NCBI GenBank assembly: GCA_015075405.1
Contig: JABTUK010000004.1
Span: 1,240,001-1,304,000 of the forward strand
Direction: 5' to 3'
DNA length: 64,000 bases
Source of the DNA: Anaerolineales bacterium
Lineage (GTDB): Bacteria > Chloroflexota > Anaerolineae > 4572-78 > J111
How positions within the stretch are numbered: position 1 is the stretch's first letter; every line of letters begins with the position of its first letter. A model generated the notes under the pieces. The model made no database searches. It saw only the letters and a list, made by a program, of their open reading frames with translations, and was not told where the DNA came from. This document shows positions 8,638-16,654 of the stretch, in pieces. The position numbers were made by a program, and so were the translations under genes.

Positions 8638-9557
8638 GTTTTAGCATACAATTCATCCACCTGAGCGCGGTAGCCCAGCGCAGGGATGACGCCTAGCTTG
8701 GTGCAGGCAATCGCCCCGGCGCAGTTGGCATACTTGACGGCTTCCGCCAGGCTGCGGCCTTCGGCCAGGGCGACAGCCAAACCGGCGTTGAAAGCGTCGC
8801 CGGCGCCGGTGGTATCTACCACCTCAACCGCCACACCGGGCACGGGGGTGGTCTGGTCGCCGGTGAGGATGAGCGCGCCTTTTTCGCCCATCGTTACAAT
8901 CAAGTTGCCCACGCCATGCCGGCGCAGTTGAGCCGCCAGCTCGACGGTGGGGGTGGGGTCGTTGGGGGCCAGGCCCAGCAGGATACGCAGTTCGGTTTCG
9001 TTGGGCGTCAGGTAGTCTACCTGCTTGAGCACCCTGTCGTCAAGTTTGGTCGCCGGCGCGGGATTCAGAATGGTCCGCACGCCATGTTTTTTGCCCAATT
9101 CCAAACCACGCGCCGCCGCCGCGACCGGAATTTCGAGGACCGCCATCACGATATTGCTGCGGGCAATTTGCGCTTCGGCCCCATCCACAAAAGCGGCATC
9201 TAGCAGCTTGTTGGCCGACATGTCCAGAATAATGCCGTTTTCGCCGGTCGGGTTGAGAATAATAAAGCCGACGCCGGTCGCCATTTGAGTGGTTTTCCAG
9301 AGGTGGGTGGTGTTAACGCCCTCCTGGGCGTACAGGTCGGTGGCAATTTCACCCAATTTGTCGTCGCCGATAATGCCGACAAAATGAGCGTCAGCGCCCA
9401 GCCGGGCTGCGCCGACCGCCTGGTTCGACCCTTTGCCGCCCGGCCCCATATCAAAATCGGAACCGACGAGGGTTTCGCCAAAGACAGGCATGTGGCTGGT
9501 GCGAATGGTCAACCCAACGGCAAAACTGCCGACGACGGTGATAACAGGTTGAGTCAT
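8634..9557 (-). CDS. rbsK: Ribokinase, PfkB family
   Basis: 307 residues, the normal length for ribokinase, which phosphorylates D-ribose at O5 in the cytoplasm. PfkB signatures are clear: GPGGKGSNQAVGAARLGA (about 38-55), the nucleotide-side NPAPA and TPNETE segments (about 166-190), and the catalytic motif DTTGAGDAFNAG (about 246-257), whose second Asp is the base. AAAGGAG stands 8 bases before the ATG. No ribose transporter or D-ribose pyranase lies nearby, so a nucleoside- or other pentose-directed role is possible. Upstream is a short hairpin region (9573-9651) and then the ferritin-like gene in the same direction. Confidence 0.88.
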   Translation of the reverse strand: MTQPVITVVGSFAVGLTIRTSHMPVFGETLVGSDFDMGPGGKGSNQAVGAARLGADAHFVGIIGDDKLGEIATDLYAQEGVNTTHLWKTTQMATGVGFIILNPTGENGIILDMSANKLLDAAFVDGAEAQIARSNIVMAVLEIPVAAAARGLELGKKHGVRTILNPAPATKLDDRVLKQVDYLTPNETELRILLGLAPNDPTPTVELAAQLRRHGVGNLIVTMGEKGALILTGDQTTPVPGVAVEVVDTTGAGDAFNAGLAVALAEGRSLAEAVKYANCAGAIACTKLGVIPALGYRAQVDELYAKT

Positions 9558-9572
9558 AATGCTGCGCTCCTT

Positions 9573-9692
9573 TGAAAATGGACCGGGGACGGGAGACCTG
9601 AAACGGGTGACAATACCCGGTCCTCGGTCATTACCGGTAATGACATTTTCATCAACTGATTACTGATTACTGATTACTGATTACTGCTCACG
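9573..9692. repeat. Imperfect palindrome and CAGTAATCAG word repeat
   Basis: 9573-9651 has outer arms GAAAATG/CATTTTC and inner GACCGGG/CCCGGTC. 9655-9690 is a tandem of CAGTAATCAGTAATCAG words (minus strand); the stop codon of the ferritin-like gene (9674-9676) lies within the first words, so its last residues are repeat-encoded. Confidence 0.75.
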
Positions 9693-11029
9693 GATTGCTG
9701 CTCATCGTGCCTCAACCCTATTCTTTCGGCCTTGCTGATCATGGCTTCGGCCACCCGGCGAATCTCGGCCCGCTCAGCGTCGGTGGCTTTCGCCACTTCG
9801 AGCGCCACTAGCTGGTCGCAGCGCTGGCGGATACTCTCCAGGTCGGGGATGCGCTCCGGCGCGGCTTCACGCAGGGTTTCGTGCCAGCGCTTGCCGTAAT
9901 AGGCGTGGATAGTTTCATCGGCCCAATCAAAATCCATATCATGCTGGCTCATACGATCCTTATACGAGGCGAAAGCCTGGGTCCGCTTGGGTTTTTTGCC
10001 GATGTTTTTGGTTTCAAAATAGTGCAGCATGCCCAGCCGGATAATCGGCTCCTGGCCGCGGGCGCTGTCGAAGATATACGTGCCCAGAGGGATTTCTGGG
10101 GGCGTAAAGCCCCAGGCGCTCAGGCGCTCGTAACCCATGCGGGCGTGACGGGCTTCATCGTAGGTCCAGCGGGAGGTATCGTAGATAAATTCCCAATCCA
10201 AATCATTGGCAAAAGCATGCAAAATTGCTCCACCCGTTTCAACGGCCCAGACTTCGTTAAAGTGACTGACCGCGCTGCGCAACTGCAAGCGCAGCCCCTC
10301 GCCGTACGGGAAGTTGGGGTCAATCACGTCGGGCCAGTAGTAGTGGCAGAGATGAAATCTGGCATCACGAGCCGGAATTTCAGCCAGTTGGAAATCACGC
10401 CGGCCGGGTAATTTGATAGGCTCGGCCAGGTTCAGTGGGGCCTTGGTGGATACACCACCCAGGGCAATCAACTGCTCGCTCAGCGCCGACACCCAGGCCA
10501 TCGCTTCCTGGCGGCGCTCGGGCGCGGCGGCCAGCATATCGTTGGCAAAACGGCCCAATTGGGCAATCTGTTCAGCTTTCTCCTGTAGGGCCAGCCGCAG
10601 ATAACGCAAAATGGGACCATCGACCAATTCGTCGGCATAATCCAGATAATCCTGATAGGCGGCCAGCATGGCCGGTTTGAACAGGTGGGCCAGGCTCAGA
10701 ATAAATGCTTCGGCGCTGGGGGCGTTGATTGCTTCATCAAAGAGTTCAATCAGCGATTTGTCCTCGCCGATGTCCAGCATCCGGCTGGGATACCGCAGTT
10801 CAAACACCCGCTCGCGCCAAATGTGGGCAGTCATGGCATCTTGCCAGAAAAAGCGCGGCAGCGTCACCTTGACCTCAAAGGGAGCAACACCGGCAATCCA
10901 GGCCGCTTGGCTCAACACCAGCGAGCGCTCACACAGGTAGTAGCGCTTCAAAACAGTCGCCGCGTCAAGGCGCATCAATCGGGCGCGCGGGTGCAGCCCG
11001 GGCAGATAGACCTGATTTTGGATCGTCAT
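9674..11029 (-). CDS. Ferritin-like di-iron protein, DUF455-like
   Basis: 451 residues. The C-terminal half has the ligand pattern of a di-iron four-helix bundle: a Glu in FNEVWAVETGG, ExxH in DEARHARMGYERL (about 292-304), another Glu in HYFETKNIGK, and a second ExxH in DWADETIHAYYG (about 374-385). This resembles the ferritin-like DUF455 family, whose reactions are mostly uncharacterised; oxidation chemistry is inference. The N-terminal 200 residues are helical without a recognised motif. The start is preceded by AGGAG. The last residues (SVSSNQ) are encoded by CAGTAATCAG words that run on past the stop codon, so the original C-terminus may have been different. Confidence 0.7.
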   Translation of the reverse strand: MTIQNQVYLPGLHPRARLMRLDAATVLKRYYLCERSLVLSQAAWIAGVAPFEVKVTLPRFFWQDAMTAHIWRERVFELRYPSRMLDIGEDKSLIELFDEAINAPSAEAFILSLAHLFKPAMLAAYQDYLDYADELVDGPILRYLRLALQEKAEQIAQLGRFANDMLAAAPERRQEAMAWVSALSEQLIALGGVSTKAPLNLAEPIKLPGRRDFQLAEIPARDARFHLCHYYWPDVIDPNFPYGEGLRLQLRSAVSHFNEVWAVETGGAILHAFANDLDWEFIYDTSRWTYDEARHARMGYERLSAWGFTPPEIPLGTYIFDSARGQEPIIRLGMLHYFETKNIGKKPKRTQAFASYKDRMSQHDMDFDWADETIHAYYGKRWHETLREAAPERIPDLESIRQRCDQLVALEVAKATDAERAEIRRVAEAMISKAERIGLRHDEQQSVSSNQ

Positions 11030-11047
11030 TGTAACACTCCTCCAAAA

Positions 11048-11156
11048 ATAGTATCAGTAGATCCAAATTTGAGGAGCCAGCACGCCCCCGTGCGGCGATG
11101 TTCGGCACGTGGGCGTGCCTCACTCCTCGAAAATTGGATTTCTACTGAGTATATCT
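11048..11156. repeat. Palindromic element family E, copy 1
   Basis: Large imperfect hairpin: outer arms TATCAGTAGATCCAAATTT and its complement, then GAGGAG, then GCACGCCCCCGTGC against GCACGTGGGCGTGC. A second copy with the same core and a different outer arm is at 60365-60478. Confidence 0.8.
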
Positions 11157-11299
11157 ATTTTGGCGTAAGCATGAAAATACGCAAAAACACTCCAACCGGC
11201 AGTGGGTTGGAGTGTTCAATGTGTGTCACCGACAACCTTTGTCTGCTTTTTGATTGGAGATGAAATAATCTCCAATCTCTAATCTCGTAAACCGCAAAG

Positions 11300-11593
11300 T
11301 TATTCTTGGACGACTCCTAAATAGGCAGCCTCGAACCGGCTCAGCTTACTCGCCAGCAGCGGGGTTGCCAGCAGAATTAGCCCAATAAAGGCCATTGCCC
11401 CGCCGAATGGGGCGACATAGGTGACAAACCATGCAGCCACCATAAACAGCACGCCAAGAACCTCGATAGCCCGGCGACCCGCCCGCGGCAGCGAGGTGAT
11501 CAGTTCCGGCGCTTGAAAGGTGATGCTTAAGGCCGAAAAGACCAACAGCGGTCCAAAAACAAACACAACAATTTTGAAAATTTCGTACAACAT
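11300..11593 (-). CDS. Small membrane protein, three helices
   Basis: 97 residues with hydrophobic spans at about 6-25, 44-63 and 65-82 and a soluble C-terminus. AAGGAG lies 7 bases before the ATG. No family was recognised. It has its own near-consensus promoter, an overlapping inverted repeat and a terminator-like hairpin in the leader (separate entries), so its expression appears to be controlled at two levels. It is divergent from the MarR gene, and the two promoters are less than 200 bases apart. Confidence 0.6.
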   Translation of the reverse strand: MLYEIFKIVVFVFGPLLVFSALSITFQAPELITSLPRAGRRAIEVLGVLFMVAAWFVTYVAPFGGAMAFIGLILLATPLLASKLSRFEAAYLGVVQE

Positions 11594-11623
11594 AGATTAC
11601 TCCTTGATTTTTTGGCAATAAAA

Positions 11624-11652
11624 AAGAGCACTCTGCGCCGCAGTGCGCTCTT
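11624..11652 (-). terminator. Terminator-like hairpin in leader
   Basis: On the minus strand, AAGAGC...GCTCTT forms a stem of about 9 bp with a small bulge, followed at once by a T-run (TTTTTT). It lies between the promoter and the ribosome binding site of the small membrane protein gene, so it is placed as an attenuator rather than an end-of-operon terminator. Confidence 0.6.
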
Positions 11653-11674
11653 ATTGTGTGAATTTTATCACAAT
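11653..11674. promoter_or_regulatory. Operator-like inverted repeat over the -10 box
   Basis: ATTGTG-N10-CACAAT is a 22-bp inverted repeat that covers the -10 hexamer of the minus-strand promoter, a position typical of repressor sites. Confidence 0.5.
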
Positions 11675-11690
11675 ATTGCCGATTTGTCAA
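11662..11690 (-). promoter_or_regulatory. Sigma-70-type promoter of small membrane protein gene
   Basis: On the minus strand TTGACA (11690-11685), a 17-bp spacer and TAAAAT (11667-11662). Transcription would begin around 11655, just before the leader hairpin. Confidence 0.7.
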
Positions 11691-11710
11691 CCCTTTTGAG
11701 AAATATCTTG

Positions 11711-11824
11711 GGCAGTTCCAAAAAAATAGTTATTCAATTCGTGTTACGTGTTGCGTCTTGCGTGTTTCGTTTGCCTTTACGCAAGACGCAACACGTTTTG
11801 ACTGATTTAAATTTTGGAAGAACC
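11711..11824. repeat. Palindromic element family A, copy 2
   Basis: Same construction as 5308-5427: ends GGCAGTTCCAA and TTGGAAGAACC, core arms CGTGTTGCGTCTTGCG against CGCAAGACGCAACACG. It separates the two divergent promoters around 11662 and 11874. Confidence 0.8.
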
Positions 11825-11845
11825 TTACTAAAGTCATTTTAAATT

Positions 11846-11904
11846 TTGACAAACGCCTCAGAGTTAGCTAAAATCGTTTGAAAGCTAACGTTAGAACTCT
11901 AACG
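11846..11904 (+). promoter_or_regulatory. Promoter and operator of the MarR gene
   Basis: TTGACA (11846-11851), 17-bp spacer, TAAAAT (11869-11874). Repeated half sites overlap and follow it: GTTAGC (11863-11868), GCTAAC (11884-11889) and the inverted repeat CGTTAG-N4-CTAACG (11889-11904). The arrangement suits autoregulation by the downstream MarR protein. Confidence 0.65.
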
Positions 11905-12040
11905 ATTGGGCTTCCGAAAGTTCCTTCCTCACCTGATTGGCCCACCTCACTTGCGATGCTGCGCCTCAAACCGCAATGGGCCACTAAAACCTGGATCAAC
12001 TTGAATGTTTGAAAATAATCTGAGAACGTAGGAGTTCTTT

Positions 12041-12592
12041 GTGCCTTTAGCGGATGATTTGCTGCCTGAAGAAATTGACGTCATGCAACGCGCGTCGGAT
12101 TTGCCGGTGAATTTTTTGGCCATGGCCGTTTTGGCCAATATCTGGCGAGCGTCACAGGTATTTCGGCTGCGTATGGAGCGGACGGTGCTGCGCGAGTTTG
12201 AGTTAACCTGGGCCAGTTTCTCGACGCTGTTTATTGTCTGGATTTGGGGGCCGATTGAAACCCGTGACATTGCCAAATCGCAAAACATCACACGGGCCAC
12301 CGTGACCAGTATCGTCACGCTCTTGGAAGAGCGGGGCTTGTGTTTGCGGCGGCAAAGCACCCTTGACCGTCGGCTGGTCCTGGTCGAGTTGACCCCGGCC
12401 GGTGAGACCTTGATCAAGCACGTCTTTCCCCGTTTTAACCGGGGCGAAGCCGAAATTGCCTCCAGTTTGAGCCAGGAAGAGCAGGAAACCCTGGCTCACC
12501 TGCTGCGCAAAGTGATCAGCGGGGCCAAAAAGGGCCTGGCGATGGATGGGCTGGCCCAAAATTCTAGCCAATCCACCAATGGCCGGGTTTAG
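12041..12592 (+). CDS. MarR-family regulator (HpaR-like by context)
   Basis: 183 residues with a GTG start behind TAGGAG. The winged-helix region runs from about 55 to 130: TRDIAKSQNITRATVTSIVT is the recognition helix-turn-helix, and RRQSTLDRRLVLVELTPAGE is the wing with the family's DxR motif. MarR proteins bind DNA as dimers and are released by small aromatic ligands. HpaR, which represses homoprotocatechuate degradation, is a member; here the next genes are HpaE-, HpaG- and HpaD-like, so an aromatic ligand is a reasonable inference. The inverted repeats at 11863-11904 are the probable target. Confidence 0.85.
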   Translation: MPLADDLLPEEIDVMQRASDLPVNFLAMAVLANIWRASQVFRLRMERTVLREFELTWASFSTLFIVWIWGPIETRDIAKSQNITRATVTSIVTLLEERGLCLRRQSTLDRRLVLVELTPAGETLIKHVFPRFNRGEAEIASSLSQEEQETLAHLLRKVISGAKKGLAMDGLAQNSSQSTNGRV

Positions 12593-12705
12593 ATTAGAGC
12601 CTATCCGAATAACCCCGTAGGTGACGCATCCATATACGTCACCGGCTGGTTCCTGCTTTCAGTGGAGTCGTTATGAATCTGTGGTACACATCCAGCGACG
12701 AACAA

Positions 12706-12759
12706 CCCTCACCCCCAACCCCTCTCCCAAAGGGGGAGAGGGGTTGGGGGTGAGGGTTG
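12706..12759. repeat. CCCCAACCCCTCTCCC palindrome, copy 2
   Basis: Nearly perfect inverted repeat of CCCTCACCCCCAACCCC-TCTCCC about a centre of AAAG. It lies between the MarR gene and the aldehyde dehydrogenase ribosome binding site. Confidence 0.85.
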
Positions 12760-12777
12760 TTTTCAAAGGACAAGCGC

Positions 12778-14241
12778 ATGGCTGAAATAGTGATTGCCGG
12801 TATTCGTATATCCCCCGATCACTTTATCAACGGGGAACGGGTTGCCTCGGCCCAAACTTTTGAGGATATCAGCCCGATTGACCAATCGCTGCTGGGCCAT
12901 ATCTCCGCCGGTAGTTCGGCAGAAGTTGATGCGGCGGCGTTGGCGGCGCGGCAGGCCTTTCCGACCTGGGCGGCGCTTGGCCCGCAGGGGCGGGGAGTCT
13001 ACCTGCGCCGGCTGGCCGAGGTGATCGAGCGCCGGGTGGAAGATTTAGCCATCGTCGAAACCACCGACAACGGCTCGCTGCTCGAAGCCAGCCGGCTGCG
13101 GGTGATGAAGCGCGGGGCGCACAACATCCGCTACTTTGCCGAGTACGCCGAAAAGCTGCAAGGCGAAGAGTGGGACACGCCTCCGGCCAATGCCCACAAT
13201 CGGGTTGTTTACCACCCCGCCGGCGTAACCGCGCTGATTACGCCCTGGAACGCGCCCTTTATGCTGTCTACCTGGAAGGTTGGCCCGGCCCTGGCCGCGG
13301 GTAATACAGTAGTGCTAAAACCGCCGGAGTGGGCCCCGCTGACCTGCTCGCTGCTGGCCGACTTTGCCGCCGAAGCCGGTTTGCCGCCGGGTGTGTTCAA
13401 CGTGGTCCAGGGCATCGGCGAGGAAGCCGGGGCGGCTCTGGTGGCCCATCCGGGGGTGCGGCGCATCTCCTTTACCGGCTCGGTGGAGACCGCCCAGAAG
13501 ATTGGCGCGGCGGCGGCCCGGAATTTGACCCCGGTCAGCTTTGAGTTGGGCGGCAAATCGCCCCTGGTTGTCTTTGCCGACGCCGATTTGGAGCTGGCCC
13601 TGCGGAATATGCTGGAGCAGTATGACAATGCCGGGCAGGTCTGCCTGGCCGGGACGCGCTTGCTGGTGGAGGAAACGGTGGCTGATGACCTGTTGGAGCG
13701 AATGAAAACCGGGGCCGGCCAGCTTCGGCTGGGCGACCCGCGCGACCCCCAAACCCAGGTCGGCCCGCTGATTCACCCCCAACACCTGAAACGGGTGGAT
13801 GGCTTTGTCCAACGGGCTATCCAGGAGGGGGCGCGGCTGGTCTACGGCGGCCGGGTCTCGCCCCAACTGGGCGGGCTGTATTACGAGCCGACCCTCTTTG
13901 TTGACCCTCCCGCCGGAGCCGAGATTCTGCAAAAGGAAGTGTTTGGCCCGGTGCTGACCCTGCAAACGTTCAAGGACGAAGCCGAAGCGATTGCCCTGGC
14001 CAATAACACCCCTTATGGTCTGGCGGCCACCATTTTTACCCAAAACGAGGCGCGGGCGCGGCGGGTGGCCGAAGCCATTGAAGCCGGCCTGGTCTGGGTA
14101 AACTGTTTTTATGTGCGCGACCTGGCCCAGCCCTTCGGCGGGGCCAAACAATCGGGGATTGGCCGGGAAGGCGGTAAATGGAGTTTTGATTTCTACTGTG
14201 AGTTGAAGAATATTACGCATCGGCATAATACGTTTGTATAA
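12778..14241 (+). CDS. Aldehyde dehydrogenase (HpaE-like semialdehyde dehydrogenase)
   Basis: 487 residues from the ATG at 12778, which has AAAGGA at an 8-base spacing; longer in-frame starts lie in the repeat. It is an NAD(P)-dependent aldehyde dehydrogenase: TPWNAPFMLSTWKVGPALAA and KPPEWAP (cofactor side), FTGSVETAQKIG, the catalytic glutamate in FELGGKSPLVVF (about residue 260), the catalytic cysteine in GQVCLAGTR (about 293), and EVFGPVL. The neighbouring FAH hydrolase and extradiol dioxygenase make 5-carboxymethyl-2-hydroxymuconate semialdehyde, the HpaE substrate, the most likely one; other aromatic or amine-derived aldehydes remain possible. Confidence 0.87.
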   Translation: MAEIVIAGIRISPDHFINGERVASAQTFEDISPIDQSLLGHISAGSSAEVDAAALAARQAFPTWAALGPQGRGVYLRRLAEVIERRVEDLAIVETTDNGSLLEASRLRVMKRGAHNIRYFAEYAEKLQGEEWDTPPANAHNRVVYHPAGVTALITPWNAPFMLSTWKVGPALAAGNTVVLKPPEWAPLTCSLLADFAAEAGLPPGVFNVVQGIGEEAGAALVAHPGVRRISFTGSVETAQKIGAAAARNLTPVSFELGGKSPLVVFADADLELALRNMLEQYDNAGQVCLAGTRLLVEETVADDLLERMKTGAGQLRLGDPRDPQTQVGPLIHPQHLKRVDGFVQRAIQEGARLVYGGRVSPQLGGLYYEPTLFVDPPAGAEILQKEVFGPVLTLQTFKDEAEAIALANNTPYGLAATIFTQNEARARRVAEAIEAGLVWVNCFYVRDLAQPFGGAKQSGIGREGGKWSFDFYCELKNITHRHNTFV

Positions 14242-14255
14242 AGCACCTCCAAGAA

Positions 14256-14318
14256 TGTGATGCGTGAGCGTTTTTGCCTAAAATCATCACGCATCACGAT
14301 TCACGCATCACGCGGTCA
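14256..14318. repeat. GCATCACG word repeat, copy 1
   Basis: Words GTGATGCGTGA and complement ATCACGCATCACGATTCACG on either side of a short spacer. A related copy is at 49781-49836. Confidence 0.75.
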
Positions 14319-14361
14319 AATTTGTTTGGATGATTTAAAATCTTGGAACATTCTAAACAGT

Positions 14362-16548
14362 ATGAGCAAGAACAAGGATGTTTTTGAACAATCGCAAAAT
14401 GACCCCCCGCTGGCGGCCTGGTTTCTTGGCCCCAAAGCCGAGCATGGCGATGTCTTTTTCAACCTGCTGACCTACATTTTCCAGGATTACATTCATTGGC
14501 GGCGCAATTACTTCCCCACCGATCCGGTGGTCATCAGCCGGGAACGCCGCCGCGACCACGAACAGTGGCAGGACCGGCTCAACGCTCAGCTTGACACCAT
14601 TCTCAATAACCTCAAAGCCGATTATCCGGTTTACTCCCCCCGCTACCTGGCCCACATGACCTCAGAGACGACTATGCCCAGCCTACTTGGCTATTTTGCC
14701 GGGATGTTGTACAACTCCAACAACGTTACCGACGAAGCGGCCCCGGTTACGGTGCGGCTGGAATTGGAAGTAGGCCGGATGGTGGCCGAAATGTTGGGCT
14801 ACCAGCCACACAAAGCCTGGGCGCACATCTGCTCCGGTGGCACCATTGCCAACCTGGAAGCGTTGTGGGTGGCCCGCATGGTTCAATTTGTGCCCTTTAT
14901 CGGGCGCGATTACTGCCAGACCCACCGGCTTGATTTCACCGTTAAAACGGCCAACGGGCAGCAGGCCCGCCTGGGCGATTTGAGCGACCACGAACTCATC
15001 GGGCTGCGGCCCAACGAGGCCATTTTCATCATCCGTAAACTGGCCCGCTACGAAGTTGAAGTTTTGGGCCGGGAGCAGGCGGCAGTGCTGGACGCCCTCA
15101 ACCGCTTTGTCCGTGCCAGCGATTACAACGTTAAGCTGCGCGGCTTCGACGCCGTGAGCCGCAAACTGGGCATGCGCCCACTGATTTTTGTCTCGGCGGC
15201 GGCCCACTACTCCCTCAAGAAAACGGCCAATGTCCTGGGCTACGGCGAAGATGCGGTGCGCCTGGCGCCCGTCACCTTCCGTTTCCGCTTGGATGTGGAG
15301 GCTCTGCAAGAGATGTTGCGCAATTTAACCGAGCGGGAGTACATCGCGGCGGTGGTGGGAGTGGTCGGCACCACCGAAGAAGGGGCAGTTGACCCCATCC
15401 ACCAGATTATTGCCGCCCGCGACCTGCGGGCGCAAAGCGTCAACCAATCCTTTTGGCTGCATCTCGATGCGGCCTGGGGCGGCTACCTGCGCAGCATTTT
15501 CTGTGGCCACCCAGAAGTGGAACGGAGCGGTTATACCCTGAACGAAACCTGCGCCCGCTACGTGGCAGCGATTAATGCCGTCGAAACCCTGCCGGCCAAC
15601 TTTTGGCGCGAACCGGCGACCACACCCACTTTGGTAGATCAGCGAATCACCTGGGATAACCCTGATGTCTACAAAGCCTTTATCGCTATGCCCGAAGCCG
15701 ATTCGATTGCCATAGACCCGCACAAGATGGGCTATGTGCCCTATCCTGCCGGCGTGGTTGCTTTCAAAAACGGGCTGGTGACGGAATTGATGACCCAGCG
15801 GGCGCAATATATCTCCGACGAGCCGGAGGGAATCAAGGCCATTGACCGCTTGACTGAAATCAAGGCGGTTGGGCCATATATTTTGGAAGGGTCCAAACCC
15901 GGCGCGGCGGCCACGGCCTGCTGGCTGGCCCACACTACCATTCCGCTCACTATCCATGGACACGGCAAACTTGTCCGCACCAGTGTACTCAACGCCAAAA
16001 GGTTGTTCTGGTATTTGCAGCATCACCGCAAAAACTTTGCTGCCATTGACGCGGCCTGCGGCTTTACCGCTCCCCGCAAAAACCGCTTTGGCCACCCCTT
16101 TACCTTTATCCCGCTGTTCAATCCAGATACCAATATTGTCTGTTTTGTAGTCCGGCCAATGGCCTGGAAAGCCAACAAGCTGGTCCCTGCCGATATTTCC
16201 TTGCGTTGGATCAATGAACTCAACCGGCGTATCCGCAACGAGTTAGATATTCCCAAAGCCGGCCGGGGCACGCAGTTGCCCTATGCCAAAGAATATTTTG
16301 TTTCGATCACCGTGTTTGAAAAACAACAGTATACCAACCAATCGCTCCAATTTGTGCTTAACACCCTGCATCTCTCATCCGAAGAATATGACCAGTACGG
16401 CCTGGTGGTGCTGCGCTCGACGGTGATGAACCCGCTTTATTACACGGCCCAACAGGAAGGCATAGATTACCTGGCCGGCTTTGTCAAACACCTGCACAAA
16501 GCGGCCCGTTTTGTCATCGGGCAGGTCTACGAGTTGATGGAACAATAA
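14362..16548 (+). CDS. PLP-dependent decarboxylase, bacterial tyrosine decarboxylase type
   Basis: 728 residues from the ATG at 14362; the open frame extends 35 codons upstream, but those codons come from the GCATCACG repeat. It is a group II PLP decarboxylase. The PLP lysine is in DPHKMGYVPYPAG (about residue 460), which is the wording of bacterial tyrosine decarboxylases rather than of glutamate or animal-type enzymes. LHLDAAWGGY supplies the PLP-nitrogen aspartate, and AHICSGGTIANLEAL is the phosphate-side loop. At over 700 residues it is longer than the roughly 620 usual for the enterococcal enzyme. The likely reaction is tyrosine (or DOPA/phenylalanine) to its amine in the cytoplasm, in line with the surrounding aromatic catabolic genes. 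Confidence 0.82.
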   Translation: MSKNKDVFEQSQNDPPLAAWFLGPKAEHGDVFFNLLTYIFQDYIHWRRNYFPTDPVVISRERRRDHEQWQDRLNAQLDTILNNLKADYPVYSPRYLAHMTSETTMPSLLGYFAGMLYNSNNVTDEAAPVTVRLELEVGRMVAEMLGYQPHKAWAHICSGGTIANLEALWVARMVQFVPFIGRDYCQTHRLDFTVKTANGQQARLGDLSDHELIGLRPNEAIFIIRKLARYEVEVLGREQAAVLDALNRFVRASDYNVKLRGFDAVSRKLGMRPLIFVSAAAHYSLKKTANVLGYGEDAVRLAPVTFRFRLDVEALQEMLRNLTEREYIAAVVGVVGTTEEGAVDPIHQIIAARDLRAQSVNQSFWLHLDAAWGGYLRSIFCGHPEVERSGYTLNETCARYVAAINAVETLPANFWREPATTPTLVDQRITWDNPDVYKAFIAMPEADSIAIDPHKMGYVPYPAGVVAFKNGLVTELMTQRAQYISDEPEGIKAIDRLTEIKAVGPYILEGSKPGAAATACWLAHTTIPLTIHGHGKLVRTSVLNAKRLFWYLQHHRKNFAAIDAACGFTAPRKNRFGHPFTFIPLFNPDTNIVCFVVRPMAWKANKLVPADISLRWINELNRRIRNELDIPKAGRGTQLPYAKEYFVSITVFEKQQYTNQSLQFVLNTLHLSSEEYDQYGLVVLRSTVMNPLYYTAQQEGIDYLAGFVKHLHKAARFVIGQVYELMEQ

Positions 16549-16561
16549 ACCCCAGGCATTT

Positions 16562-16630
16562 TTGCCGGGATTAGGGGATGAGGGGATTATTTTTTAACTA
16601 AAATCCCCAAATCTCCTAATCCCGGCCAAG
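16562..16630. repeat. GGGATTAGGGGAT word repeat
   Basis: Arms GCCGGGATTAGGGGAT and ATCTCCTAATCCCGGC form a hairpin between the decarboxylase stop and the RBS (ATGGAGG) of the next gene. Confidence 0.75.
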
Positions 16631-16654
16631 AAATTACAACAGATGGAGGTCTAA

